A DNA stretch of 64,000 nt from Pontibacter ummariensis (GTDB lineage Bacteria > Bacteroidota > Bacteroidia > Cytophagales > Hymenobacteraceae), in assembly GCF_900188175.1 (NCBI RefSeq), contig NZ_FZOQ01000001.1:401509-465508 (forward strand). The letters are read 5' to 3'. Positions 36,288-43,846 of the stretch are shown in pieces (the first letter of the stretch is position 1; the number at the start of each line of letters is the position of its first letter). The notes below the pieces were generated by a model. That model did no database searches, had not been told where the DNA came from, and was given only the letters and a program-made list of their open reading frames with translations. The translations under genes were made by a program, and so were the position numbers.

Positions 36288-36836
36288 TTATCTGCCCAGC
36301 GGGTAAGACTCCAGCACCGTGTAGATGGGGTGAGGCGCAGCAAGCTCTGACTGCCAGAGGGCTATTTCTGAAACAGGTAGGAGCAAGGGCTTTTCTGAGT
36401 TAAGGGTCGGCAAGCCTTTCGGGGCAGGCTTGTCTTTACGGAAGCGGGCGAGTGTGACGTGCGGTATCGCTTTCTGTTTGGCGGGAGGCTGTTCGGCCAA
36501 GGCTTGCGTCAGGTCATGACTTAGCGCTTCAAACTGGGGGTGGGGTGCAAAACGAGCCCAGACCAGCCGTGGATGGGCGGGCTTAGGGCCCGGCTCGGTT
36601 CTCTCAAAAGTAAGTGTGAAGGGGGCATGCTGCCGCACTACCTGTTGTATCTTGTGCTTAATGCCGGATAACTGCTGTACCGGGGCGTTTCCGATAAAGT
36701 AGAGGGTCAGGTGTAGGTTTTGCGCGGGCACCAAACGGATGGCTGGGTCCTGAAACTGTAATAACTGCCCTTGCAGCTCCGTTTTTAGATCCTGGGGTAA
36801 AACTGCCGCGGTAAATAACCTGATGGTGTCTTTCAT
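36288..36836 (-). CDS. thpR: RNA 2',3'-cyclic phosphodiesterase ThpR
   Basis: This 182-residue 2H phosphoesterase has the two signature motifs H42-L-T44-L (QNLHLTLYFIG) and H126-V-T128-L (IPHVTLARF). The start MKDTIRLFTAAVLP matches the family opening. Members hydrolyse 2',3'-cyclic phosphates or ligate tRNA half-molecules in vitro. It is divergent from the PAP2 gene, with a 9-bp hairpin (36854-36862 with 36881-36889) between them. Confidence 0.88.
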   Translation of the reverse strand: MKDTIRLFTAAVLPQDLKTELQGQLLQFQDPAIRLVPAQNLHLTLYFIGNAPVQQLSGIKHKIQQVVRQHAPFTLTFERTEPGPKPAHPRLVWARFAPHPQFEALSHDLTQALAEQPPAKQKAIPHVTLARFRKDKPAPKGLPTLNSEKPLLLPVSEIALWQSELAAPHPIYTVLESYPLGR

Positions 36837-36935
36837 AGTTCTAATATATAGCTCTTGTAGCGGCTACTCTTTTGGAGAGGCGCTACAAGGATTTTATAGC
36901 TTTTTGTATTTGTACTGCAGACCTAACAAATAGAA

Positions 36936-37652
36936 ATGATAAAACAGATTTATAAAAAGGTGCTGGCTTCCACAGCTCTGTTTACGGTAGAGCTGCTGTT
37001 TATATGGTTTTTGTTCCTTGTTTGTGTTACGGTGTTTCTGTATATCAGCTCAGAGATACTGGAGGGGGACAAGCTAGCGCTGGACGATGCTGCCTTCGAT
37101 TTTGCTGCCAGTGTTGGTAGCCCCGGCTTTGAGTCGTTTATCAAGGTGATCACTTTCTTTGCCTCCAAGTACTTTTTAATACCTGCCGCCTTGCTGTTGA
37201 TCGCCTTTTTCCTGTTTGTGAGGCGGCACAAGTGGTACTCCATCAAAGTGCCTGTCGTGGCTTTGGGCAGTATCACGCTTAATGTTATCCTGAAGTTCTT
37301 CTTCGACAGGCCCCGCCCGCTTATGCCTTTGGTGGAGGCATCCGGGCTCAGCTTCCCCAGTGGGCACTCGATGGTTGCTGCCTCCTTTTACGGCTTGCTC
37401 ATTTACCTGATCTGGAAAAACGTGCGGCCACCGGCCTGGCGTAACACCCTCGTTGCTTTTCTGGTGATTTTTGTTTTGCTCATCGGTTTTAGCCGGATTT
37501 ACCTGCGCGTGCACTATGCAACCGATGTGCTGGCGGGCTTTTCCGCTGGCTTTCTGTGGGTTGTGATTGGGATTTCGGTGCTGCGTAGAATTGAAATGGT
37601 TTCGAAAAAGGAATTGGACCCTATTGTGGAAGAGGAGCCGGCAACAAAGTAG
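36936..37652 (+). CDS. PAP2-family membrane phosphatase
   Basis: This 238-residue protein has about six membrane segments and the acid-phosphatase motifs C1 K120-x6-R127-P128, C2 P141-S-G-H144 and C3 S186-R187-x5-H193-x3-D197. The active site faces the periplasm in related enzymes, which dephosphorylate undecaprenyl pyrophosphate or phosphatidic acid. The substrate here is unproven. The acidic tail EEEPATK is short. Confidence 0.92.
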   Translation: MIKQIYKKVLASTALFTVELLFIWFLFLVCVTVFLYISSEILEGDKLALDDAAFDFAASVGSPGFESFIKVITFFASKYFLIPAALLLIAFFLFVRRHKWYSIKVPVVALGSITLNVILKFFFDRPRPLMPLVEASGLSFPSGHSMVAASFYGLLIYLIWKNVRPPAWRNTLVAFLVIFVLLIGFSRIYLRVHYATDVLAGFSAGFLWVVIGISVLRRIEMVSKKELDPIVEEEPATK

Positions 37653-37673
37653 ATATTTTTTTGCGAACAGGTA

Positions 37674-37703
37674 TTGCAAATAAAAAACTAGCTGTTACCT
37701 TTG
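37674..37703 (+). promoter_or_regulatory. Promoter of the tRNA-Leu gene
   Basis: TTG (37674-37676), a 19-base spacer and TACCTTTG (37696-37703) fit the Bacteroidota consensus, 58 bases before the tRNA. Confidence 0.7.
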
Positions 37704-37761
37704 CAATCCCAACAGACGATAAGGGTTAAAGGGTTTGGGATACTAATTAAATAGTGAGTTC

Positions 37762-37843
37762 GCGCACGTGGCGGAACTGGTAGACGTGCAGGTCTCAGAA
37801 GCCTGTGCCTTCGGGCGTGGGAGTTCGACTCTCCCCGTGCGCA
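37762..37843 (+). tRNA. tRNA-Leu (anticodon CAG)
   Basis: The acceptor stem GCGCACG pairs with CGTGCGC at the 3' end. The anticodon arm is CAGGT-CTCAGAA-GCCTG with anticodon CAG. A long variable arm follows, as in tRNA-Leu, then a T arm GGGAG-TTCGACT-CTCCC. No CCA is encoded; the discriminator base is A. The anticodon reads CUG codons. Confidence 0.93.
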
Positions 37844-37853
37844 CTATCCCACA

Positions 37854-37879
37854 AAAGGCTGATCTTCGGATCAGCCTTT
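37854..37879 (+). terminator. Intrinsic terminator of the tRNA-Leu gene
   Basis: An 11-bp stem with a stable TTCG loop (37854-37864 with 37869-37879) lies just after the tRNA, followed by GTGCATTTAT. Confidence 0.8.
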
Positions 37880-38074
37880 GTGCATTTATACGCCTCTGAT
37901 AAGCGTTAACGGCTTGCATGCACGCTTTTCGTTGGAGCTTCCGGGACATGCTGTAACGTTACCCAAGCCAGAGAGACACATAAACCAAGCAGTAAGCGAA
38001 ATTGACAGAAAGTGTTGTAGCAGTTATGTTTAGGAAAAGCTATATTTAGGCTACGCTAAACCTAACCAACCTTT

Positions 38075-38656
38075 ATGAAGTCAACTCTACTGCTGAAGCT
38101 ATGGCTCATCTTACTTGTCTGCTGCTTCACTGCCTGTCGTAACTCCTCCTCCAGCATAGAAGGAGCCAGCCCAACAGTTGAGCCGGTAAGCAGTTCTGCG
38201 CCCCCTGTCAAGGTGTACCTGGTGCGCCATGCCGAGAAAGACATCAGCAATCCGTCGGACGAAGACCCGGGGCTAACTCCGCAGGGGCAACACAGGGCCG
38301 AAGCGTTACAAGCGCTGTTGGAGGGGCAGGAAGTGGATGCGCTCTACGCGACCAAGTATCAGCGCACTAAAAACACGTTGAAGCCTTTGGCAGATGCCCG
38401 TCAGCTGGAAATACGGCAGTACGAGGCCCATGACTTTAAGGGATTGAAGCAACAGCTACTGGAAAACCACAGCGGGGAAACCGTTGTAGTGGCAGGTCAT
38501 TCTAATACATTGCTCCCTATTATTGAGGCGCTGGGCGCTAAACGCCCTGTGCCCGATGTCTCAGACGCACAGTACGACTACCTCTTTACGGTTACCGTCA
38601 CACCAGAGGGTACGGCTACGGTAGAAACAGACCATTACGGCACCGCAAACCGCTAA
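38075..38656 (+). CDS. Histidine phosphatase family lipoprotein
   Basis: This 193-residue protein starts with a lipoprotein signal (LILLVCCFTAC, Cys21). The catalytic motif R51-H52-A-E-K (VYLVRHAEK) is followed by YATKYQRTKNTLKPLA and the second histidine in VVVAGHSNT, which is the phosphoglycerate mutase/SixA-like pattern. It is probably a periplasmic or outer-membrane phosphatase of unknown substrate. It is monocistronic. Confidence 0.87.
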   Translation: MKSTLLLKLWLILLVCCFTACRNSSSSIEGASPTVEPVSSSAPPVKVYLVRHAEKDISNPSDEDPGLTPQGQHRAEALQALLEGQEVDALYATKYQRTKNTLKPLADARQLEIRQYEAHDFKGLKQQLLENHSGETVVVAGHSNTLLPIIEALGAKRPVPDVSDAQYDYLFTVTVTPEGTATVETDHYGTANR

Positions 38657-38712
38657 GCCCGAGAGGTATGCGCCAGCTTTGTTTCGGCTATCTGCTGGAG
38701 CGTTTCTAAAGC

Positions 38713-39234
38713 CTAACCCAGGCTTTGCTTCCAGGTGCTGTCGCCTTTCTTGTTAGACTTCTTGATGACGGACAGGCTGCCATTGGTTTCCAGGATAATA
38801 GCTTCTATCTGCTCCAGGTTCTCGAGCTTTTTGCTTCTGGCGGCTGCCAGCATCTCTGCCTTGCGCACCCGCTTCTTTTTCATTTCCCGTTCCAGGAACT
38901 GGCCCTGGTAATACAGCAGGGAGGGCTGCCCTGCGACTACGCGGGCAAACTTCTGAGACCGGGTCTCCAGCCAACTGACGATGTATTGCAGGCTAACCAG
39001 CAGGCAAAATGTAACGAGTGCCTCTGCCAATGAGACCTGTTTGGCGGTAAGAATACGTCCGTAGGCCGAGCCCATCGCTACCGTGATGATAAAGTCGAAG
39101 GCATTCATGCTAAGCAGGGTCCGTTTGCCTGAGGCGCGCAGGAGTATGATAATGCCTATGTACGTCAGGGTTCCCACAGCCACAATGCGTAGCAACGGCT
39201 CATAACCGTTCCAGAGAAAAACTATCTTATCCAT
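38713..39234 (-). CDS. DUF421 (YetF-like) membrane protein
   Basis: This 173-residue protein has three N-terminal membrane segments (about 10-85) with the family pattern TYIGIIILLRASGKRTLLSMNAFDFIITVAMGSAYGRIL. The soluble C-terminal part contains PSLLYYQGQFLEREMKKKRVRKAEMLAAAR and AIILETNGSLSVIKK. Function is unknown; YetF homologues affect spore/membrane traits in Firmicutes. It overlaps the upstream channel gene by 8 bases, so the two are coupled. Confidence 0.88.
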   Translation of the reverse strand: MDKIVFLWNGYEPLLRIVAVGTLTYIGIIILLRASGKRTLLSMNAFDFIITVAMGSAYGRILTAKQVSLAEALVTFCLLVSLQYIVSWLETRSQKFARVVAGQPSLLYYQGQFLEREMKKKRVRKAEMLAAARSKKLENLEQIEAIILETNGSLSVIKKSNKKGDSTWKQSLG

Positions 39235-40240
39235 TCTGGCTCTGTTTAATAGGAGGCCAATACCAGGCGTCGTTTTGAATGAGGCCCAGTAGCAGCTTGC
39301 GCCTGTCTTTTAACTCCTCCAGCTTGTTATGAAACTTTTGTTCTTCCACCACCGGCAGTCCCTTTTCTTTCAAACTCCTGAACTTCGGAACAGGGGGGAG
39401 GTCATCCGAGGCAGAAATAAACGCGGCACGCAAGGTGTTTAAGTAACTTCTGATAGACTGTCTGGTGGATTTAAGAATGGTTTGTGCCGGTTGGTTCTCT
39501 TCTTTTATGCCATGTTCTATGATGGTGAGGGCCTCATCCAGAATAACGACAGCAACCGCGTTGGCTTTAGAGGGTTGAGCTGCGTGGTAATAGTGGAGGA
39601 TAGGGTAGGCCAGGTGCTGCTCGCTGAGGGTGGAGAGAAGCGAGGAGAAGGTGTTTAGCTGCAACTCGATGGCTCCAAAGTCCTTGCCAGTCCACTGGTC
39701 GATCACAAACTCCTCTGAACTGCTGGCAATGCTGGTTACCTGAGCAGCAAAAGCGCGTTTTGTTACCAGTGCCGAGAGTACCTGCAGCACATAAGTCACG
39801 GATAGGGTTACCATCGTCATGCCACCGAAGGCAATGAGTGAACTGAGGAACTGCCAGGTATCGGAGGTCGGGGCAAAGTCTCCATTGCCTACTGTAAACA
39901 TGGTGTAGGCCACATACCACATGTGCCCTATAAAATCAGGTACAGTCTTGTCACTGGTATCATTTAGGGAACCGGGAGCCGAATAAAAGATCAGGCTCCA
40001 GCCAATCCAGATCATTATGATCCAGACAAGGATAGTCGTCGTCAGAATTGTCGGGCCGGCCAGGCTCAGCGTCCTGTGGTTCCGTTGTGGTATAATAGCC
40101 CGCATGCCGCGCCATATCCAGGTGGTAAGGCGACCGGTTAAAGGTGCTGAGCCCCCATCAACCCAAATGGTTGTCCAGAGCCCTTCTAGGAATGCCCAAA
40201 AGGTTATGATGATACCTAAAATCAGGTAAAAATAGTCCAT
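39227..40240 (-). CDS. Two-TM K+ channel-like protein
   Basis: This 337-residue protein has an N-terminal membrane span (4-25), another span at 64-86 (ILTTTILVWIIMIWIGWSLIF) and a pore helix with selectivity filter T116-V-G-N-G-D121, then an inner helix (FGGMTMVTLSVTYVLQVLSAL). The filter has Asn where most K+ channels have Tyr or Phe. The cytoplasmic C-terminus (165-337) is helical, with no RCK/TrkA-N nucleotide motif. It is probably an ion channel; selectivity is uncertain. Confidence 0.8.
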   Translation of the reverse strand: MDYFYLILGIIITFWAFLEGLWTTIWVDGGSAPLTGRLTTWIWRGMRAIIPQRNHRTLSLAGPTILTTTILVWIIMIWIGWSLIFYSAPGSLNDTSDKTVPDFIGHMWYVAYTMFTVGNGDFAPTSDTWQFLSSLIAFGGMTMVTLSVTYVLQVLSALVTKRAFAAQVTSIASSSEEFVIDQWTGKDFGAIELQLNTFSSLLSTLSEQHLAYPILHYYHAAQPSKANAVAVVILDEALTIIEHGIKEENQPAQTILKSTRQSIRSYLNTLRAAFISASDDLPPVPKFRSLKEKGLPVVEEQKFHNKLEELKDRRKLLLGLIQNDAWYWPPIKQSQNG

Positions 40241-40508
40241 GGTGTATTGTTAATGGCTATAAAAAAGGAACAAGCGGAAGACCTACTGGTGATAAAAGCT
40301 GTGGAAGCAGAGCAGGGGCTGCGGCGTGTTTTTGTTTCTGGCACGCTCAAACAGCAACGTGCCGGCACCTAGGCTACGCGCACAGCAGCGTTCGGACCTC
40401 CCTAAGGTGATTACCTTATTCAGGGAAATAGGGTTGTACTGTTCGGTTGAACTAGCTGTAAGAGCCCTTAATTATGTAAGACTGGCCAGCTTGTAAGAAA
40501 GAAGAGGT

Positions 40509-40949
40509 TTATCTGATGGTCACTTGAGAGTTCGTCACCCTGTCATGAAACCATCTGTTAACGTTGCCAGAGGTGCCGGTTAGGAAGCGCATGAGCATCA
40601 TTAGAGCAGATACAGGCCTGGCAACATACCGGGTGCTAGTGACTTTAAAGCCAAGGCGCTCACCCGTGGTGTGAGTCACACGCAGGTTCATGAGGTACTT
40701 TCCCAAAGTAGCCTGGCAGGAACAGCTTTCGGCACCGGCAAAGTACAACCAGCCAAGTAGCAGGTAGAGAAGGCGCTCGGGCTTCAGGAGCAAGGCTTCT
40801 TCGTCGCTGCTAAAGGTGAGAAAGTCCACTACCCCTATCAGGATGAGGATCAGGAGCATGTCCAGGGCAAAGGCCGCCAGCCTTGCCTCCATGCTTGCCA
40901 GCACCGCTTCTCTCTTTACCTGGGTTTGGGTATACGTAGCCTCCTGCAT
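40509..40949 (-). CDS. RDD family membrane protein
   Basis: This 146-residue protein shows the RDD pattern: ASMEARLAAFALDMLLILILIGVVDFL, LYLLLGWLYFAGAESCSCQATLGKYLMNLRVTHTTGERL and RYVARPVSALMMLMRFL. It is predicted to have three membrane spans. RDD proteins are implicated in transport or ion exchange, without a firm general role. A paralogue lies upstream at 41203-41664. Confidence 0.82.
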   Translation of the reverse strand: MQEATYTQTQVKREAVLASMEARLAAFALDMLLILILIGVVDFLTFSSDEEALLLKPERLLYLLLGWLYFAGAESCSCQATLGKYLMNLRVTHTTGERLGFKVTSTRYVARPVSALMMLMRFLTGTSGNVNRWFHDRVTNSQVTIR

Positions 40950-41202
40950 AAGATAAAGTATAGGTAGAGTCTTAACAGAGTCTCTTATACTTTATATTCC
41001 GGAGTTAGTTACAGCAGCTCAACAGGTAAGCTTCCTGTTGTTCATCGTGTTAGGCCCTGAGCGGGGAAGGGGTAGGGCTGTTTTGCAGCAACAGCTTGGC
41101 TAGGCCTGGCCAAGTTTTGATATGTGCAAGCCTTTTATAGCCTTGTGGTATTACAGAGATAGATGTAGGTAGAGGGGTAGCGTTCGTTCGTGTTGAAGAG
41201 GC

Positions 41203-41664
41203 TTAGGAGGAAGGGTGCTTTAGTACAAGCGTATGTGCCAGCAGATCGTGTAGCGCCTGCTTTTTAGGTGTGAAGGCTGCCAAGAGGTAGCCAAGCAGCA
41301 GTGTCAGGCCAGAAAGCAGCTTGCTGAAGTAGCGGCCCGTAGCCTTGGTAAACGACAGGCGGTAACCTTCGGTGTCGGTCACGAAAATGCCTCGTATTAA
41401 TTTCCCTGGCGTAGCCTGGTAAACAGAACTTTGGAATCCTGCATAGTAAATCCAGCCAACAAAGATGCTAACCAGGTGTAACCTCAGACGCGTTTCCAGG
41501 TCATTGGGCTCTGGTAATAGCGGCAGGCCCAGGAGGGGCATGAGCAATATGGCGATTAGCGCCGTAAGCAGGCTGTCGATAAGCAGGGCTAAAAGGCGAT
41601 CCCAGAAGCTGGCATAGGGAAGAGACACAGGAGCTCTGCCGCCTTCCTTTGTATAAAACTCCAT
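41203..41664 (-). CDS. RDD family membrane protein, paralogue
   Basis: This 153-residue protein shares the RDD layout with the neighbour at 40509: LPYASFWDRLLALLIDSLLTALIAILLMPLLG, FVGWIYYAGFQSSVYQATPGKLIRGIFVTDTEGYRLSF and RYFSKLLSGLTLLLGYLLAAF. The shared YYAG/YFAG..QATxGKxxxxxxVT core marks the two as paralogues of a tandem duplication. A 253-base gap without a gene separates them. Confidence 0.84.
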   Translation of the reverse strand: MEFYTKEGGRAPVSLPYASFWDRLLALLIDSLLTALIAILLMPLLGLPLLPEPNDLETRLRLHLVSIFVGWIYYAGFQSSVYQATPGKLIRGIFVTDTEGYRLSFTKATGRYFSKLLSGLTLLLGYLLAAFTPKKQALHDLLAHTLVLKHPSS

Positions 41665-41717
41665 TGTTGTAAAGCTGTAAAAGCCGATGATACAACATCT
41701 GGCGCATATCTACAACA

Positions 41718-41755
41718 AAAAAGAGCTGCTCGGTCTTAGACCGGCAGCTCTTTTT
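41718..41755 (-). terminator. Intrinsic terminator of the cytochrome c gene
   Basis: A stem of about 16 bp (41718-41733 with 41740-41755) has one mismatch and T-runs on both sides, 16 bases past the minus-strand stop. Confidence 0.9.
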
Positions 41756-41770
41756 CAATGTTTTGTGTGC

Positions 41771-42760
41771 TTAGGACTTCACCGCTGGCGTGAAGCGCTC
41801 TACTTTGTTCTCGTTTGGCTCCAGGCTCATCAGGTACTTGTACACGGCACGGAGGTCTTCTTCCTTCATCCCGGCGTACATGCTCCAGGGCATAATGGTA
41901 TTTGGTGCGCCAGGAGCTACTTTGCCTGGCTCCAGGTTCATTTTAAAGCGCTGCACGAAAGCGTCCTCGGTCCAGCTTCCGATGCCTGTTTCGGTATCCG
42001 GTGTGATGTTGGCCGAGCGTAGCACGGAACCGTCCGGGTTTGCAAACTCCATGCCGCCAGCCAGGTACTTGCCCTCTACCGGAGCGCCCTGCTCTTGCGG
42101 GGTGTGGCAGTCGCTACAAGAAGCAATGGTTACCAGGTACTTTCCGCGGGCCAACTCGTCATTCAAAGCTGTTTGCTGCAGTGCTGGTGCGCTTTCGTTT
42201 GTAGGCATGGTGCGCAGGATCAGGTTCATCGGGAAGTCCGGTTCTGACCTAGGAACCTTGTGCTTGATTGGTGCCAGTGTGCGGATATACGCAATGATGG
42301 CATAAGCGTCCTCTGTCGTCATCTGGCTATAGGCCCTGTAGGGCATTACAGGGAACAGCGGCTCGCCGTCTTTGCTGACACCTTTCGTCATGGCACGGTA
42401 AACCTCTCCGTCCGTCCAGCTGCCGATCCCGGTTTCTTTATCAGAGGAGATGTTGCGGGCGTAGAAGGTTCCCGGGAAACCCATGGAGTGGTCAAACTTG
42501 TCGCCGCCCTTTCCTTCTGTGCCGGGTACTAAGGGGCCCGAGAAGCGCGAAAAGTCGCGGGTCGAATGGCAATCAATACACACGGTTACGTGGTTGGCAA
42601 GGTACTCTCCACGTTTTACAAGGGTGGGTGTTTTTTCTATCGTGATAACTGGGGCAGCATCAACGTTAGGGAAGGCATACTGCAGGTAAATCACACCAGC
42701 AGCTATAACCGCCACTAATGCGACAACCACGTAGCCCGCAATCTTAAAAGCTTTTTTCAT
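41771..42760 (-). CDS. Membrane-anchored diheme cytochrome c
   Basis: This 329-residue protein has an uncleaved N-terminal anchor (IAGYVVVALVAVIAAGVIYL, about 7-26) and two heme c sites, C61-I-D-C64-H65 and C215-S-D-C218-H219. Each sits in a repeated domain with MPY or MPW as a likely Met ligand region (MPYRAYSQM, MPWSMYAGM) and similar KETGIGSW/TETGIGSW motifs. It is periplasmic and carries electrons, possibly to a dehydrogenase or oxidase as in alcohol or aldose dehydrogenase cytochrome subunits. No partner enzyme is adjacent. Confidence 0.9.
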   Translation of the reverse strand: MKKAFKIAGYVVVALVAVIAAGVIYLQYAFPNVDAAPVITIEKTPTLVKRGEYLANHVTVCIDCHSTRDFSRFSGPLVPGTEGKGGDKFDHSMGFPGTFYARNISSDKETGIGSWTDGEVYRAMTKGVSKDGEPLFPVMPYRAYSQMTTEDAYAIIAYIRTLAPIKHKVPRSEPDFPMNLILRTMPTNESAPALQQTALNDELARGKYLVTIASCSDCHTPQEQGAPVEGKYLAGGMEFANPDGSVLRSANITPDTETGIGSWTEDAFVQRFKMNLEPGKVAPGAPNTIMPWSMYAGMKEEDLRAVYKYLMSLEPNENKVERFTPAVKS

Positions 42761-43117
42761 AATCGTATGTTGGGTTTAGTTTTTTGCAGTTGGTGTTAAA
42801 CGGTATAGGTTTGGGTTTGGTACAAAATATAGGGTTAAATATATAAAAAATGTAACTTAAACCAAAGGTAGTATTGCGTTGTTTCTATATATTTTTCGTA
42901 GGCACACACACCGGATAGGTAAACAGCATAAAAAAAGCCGCAGGCCTTATGCCTGCAGCTTTTGTAGCGGTACATGCTGTGCTCAGCTTTTGAAATGAAG
43001 GGTAAATCTGTTCTTCCGAGCCGAGCCTGTATTTTTACCGCACATTACCTGGAAGCTCCTGCGGGCTTGGTGTTCCCTGCGGGAGATAAAGCGAAATGGG
43101 CTTGCGGTCAGGCAAGC
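42761..43117. other. Intergenic region with a bidirectional hairpin
   Basis: This 357-base gap holds the start-proximal region of the cytochrome gene (AT-rich, 42830-42900) and a 13-bp bidirectional hairpin (42933-42945 with 42951-42963). No ORF stands out in the rest. Confidence 0.5.
42933..42963. terminator. Bidirectional hairpin, terminator candidate for the PIG-L gene
   Basis: A stem of 13 bases with one mismatch (42933-42945 with 42951-42963) has A- and T-rich edges. It lies 150 bases beyond the minus-strand stop at 43118. Confidence 0.6.
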
Positions 43118-43846
43118 TCAGCAGTTTAAGGCGTTGCCAAGCTGTTCCATTACCCGGGGCTCGCCCCACAGCCTTTCACCAGTCAGTAAGTTCATGTAGG
43201 AGATAATCTCAGAGCATATTTCATCGTTCATCTGGCTCTTGTACAAACGGATGACCTGCTCCTTGTCTATCGTGCAGTTCTGCAGGCCATCTACCTGGCT
43301 CATCAGCTTTACATCCAGTTTGTCTTCCAGCTTTCTCACATGAAGCTCTATTTCTTTGGGTGTGATGCGGTAAGCATAAGGCAAGTCTTCATAGAACAGT
43401 ACGTCGAACTTCTTATACAGCTCCAGCACCGCCTCACGACAGATCGCATGGTCGATGTGGTTGCCAATACCTAAGGGGCATAACAGGAGTCCCTCCACGT
43501 TTGCAACCAGGTAGCTTTTGATCTCCTCCACCAAGGTGAGCTCGTTCTCCACAAAAGGACCCGGCTGTAACACATACCCATTTCGCAGGGGGGCGTCAAG
43601 CAGCGCGAGGTTGGTTATGTTGAGTGCAGAGTTAAACACTTTGTTAAACGCCATGTCCTCCTGCGCCCTTAAAAGGCTCACTTCTTTTACACCGCCCGGT
43701 ACAAATACCGCTGTCCACTTAGTAACTGTAAAGCAATTAATAATAGTTACGGGGAGCTTACTGGAGACAAACCTCGCTATATGAAGGGACAAGCCATAGG
43801 CAGCATCATCAATGTGGGGTGATAAAATATTTATTTTCAAACTCAA
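43118..43846 (-). CDS. PIG-L family deacetylase, variant motif
   Basis: This 242-residue cytoplasmic protein has the PIG-L layout. The first motif is S-P-H11-I-D13-D14-A (usual HPDD; here HIDDA) and the second is G-N-H130-I-D132-H133. These give a plausible zinc site of His11, Asp14 and His133. It should remove an N-acetyl group from an amino sugar or a related compound, but the HIDD variation leaves activity unproven. Its ATG overlaps the carbamoyltransferase stop by 4 bases (43843-43846), so the two are co-translated. Confidence 0.85.
   Translation of the reverse strand: MSLKINILSPHIDDAAYGLSLHIARFVSSKLPVTIINCFTVTKWTAVFVPGGVKEVSLLRAQEDMAFNKVFNSALNITNLALLDAPLRNGYVLQPGPFVENELTLVEEIKSYLVANVEGLLLCPLGIGNHIDHAICREAVLELYKKFDVLFYEDLPYAYRITPKEIELHVRKLEDKLDVKLMSQVDGLQNCTIDKEQVIRLYKSQMNDEICSEIISYMNLLTGERLWGEPRVMEQLGNALNC

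Noticed and set aside
40253..40372. 39-codon plus-strand ORF upstream of the K+ channel gene
   Set aside because: No promoter, no ribosome binding site and no recognised pattern; it lies in the likely leader of a minus-strand gene.
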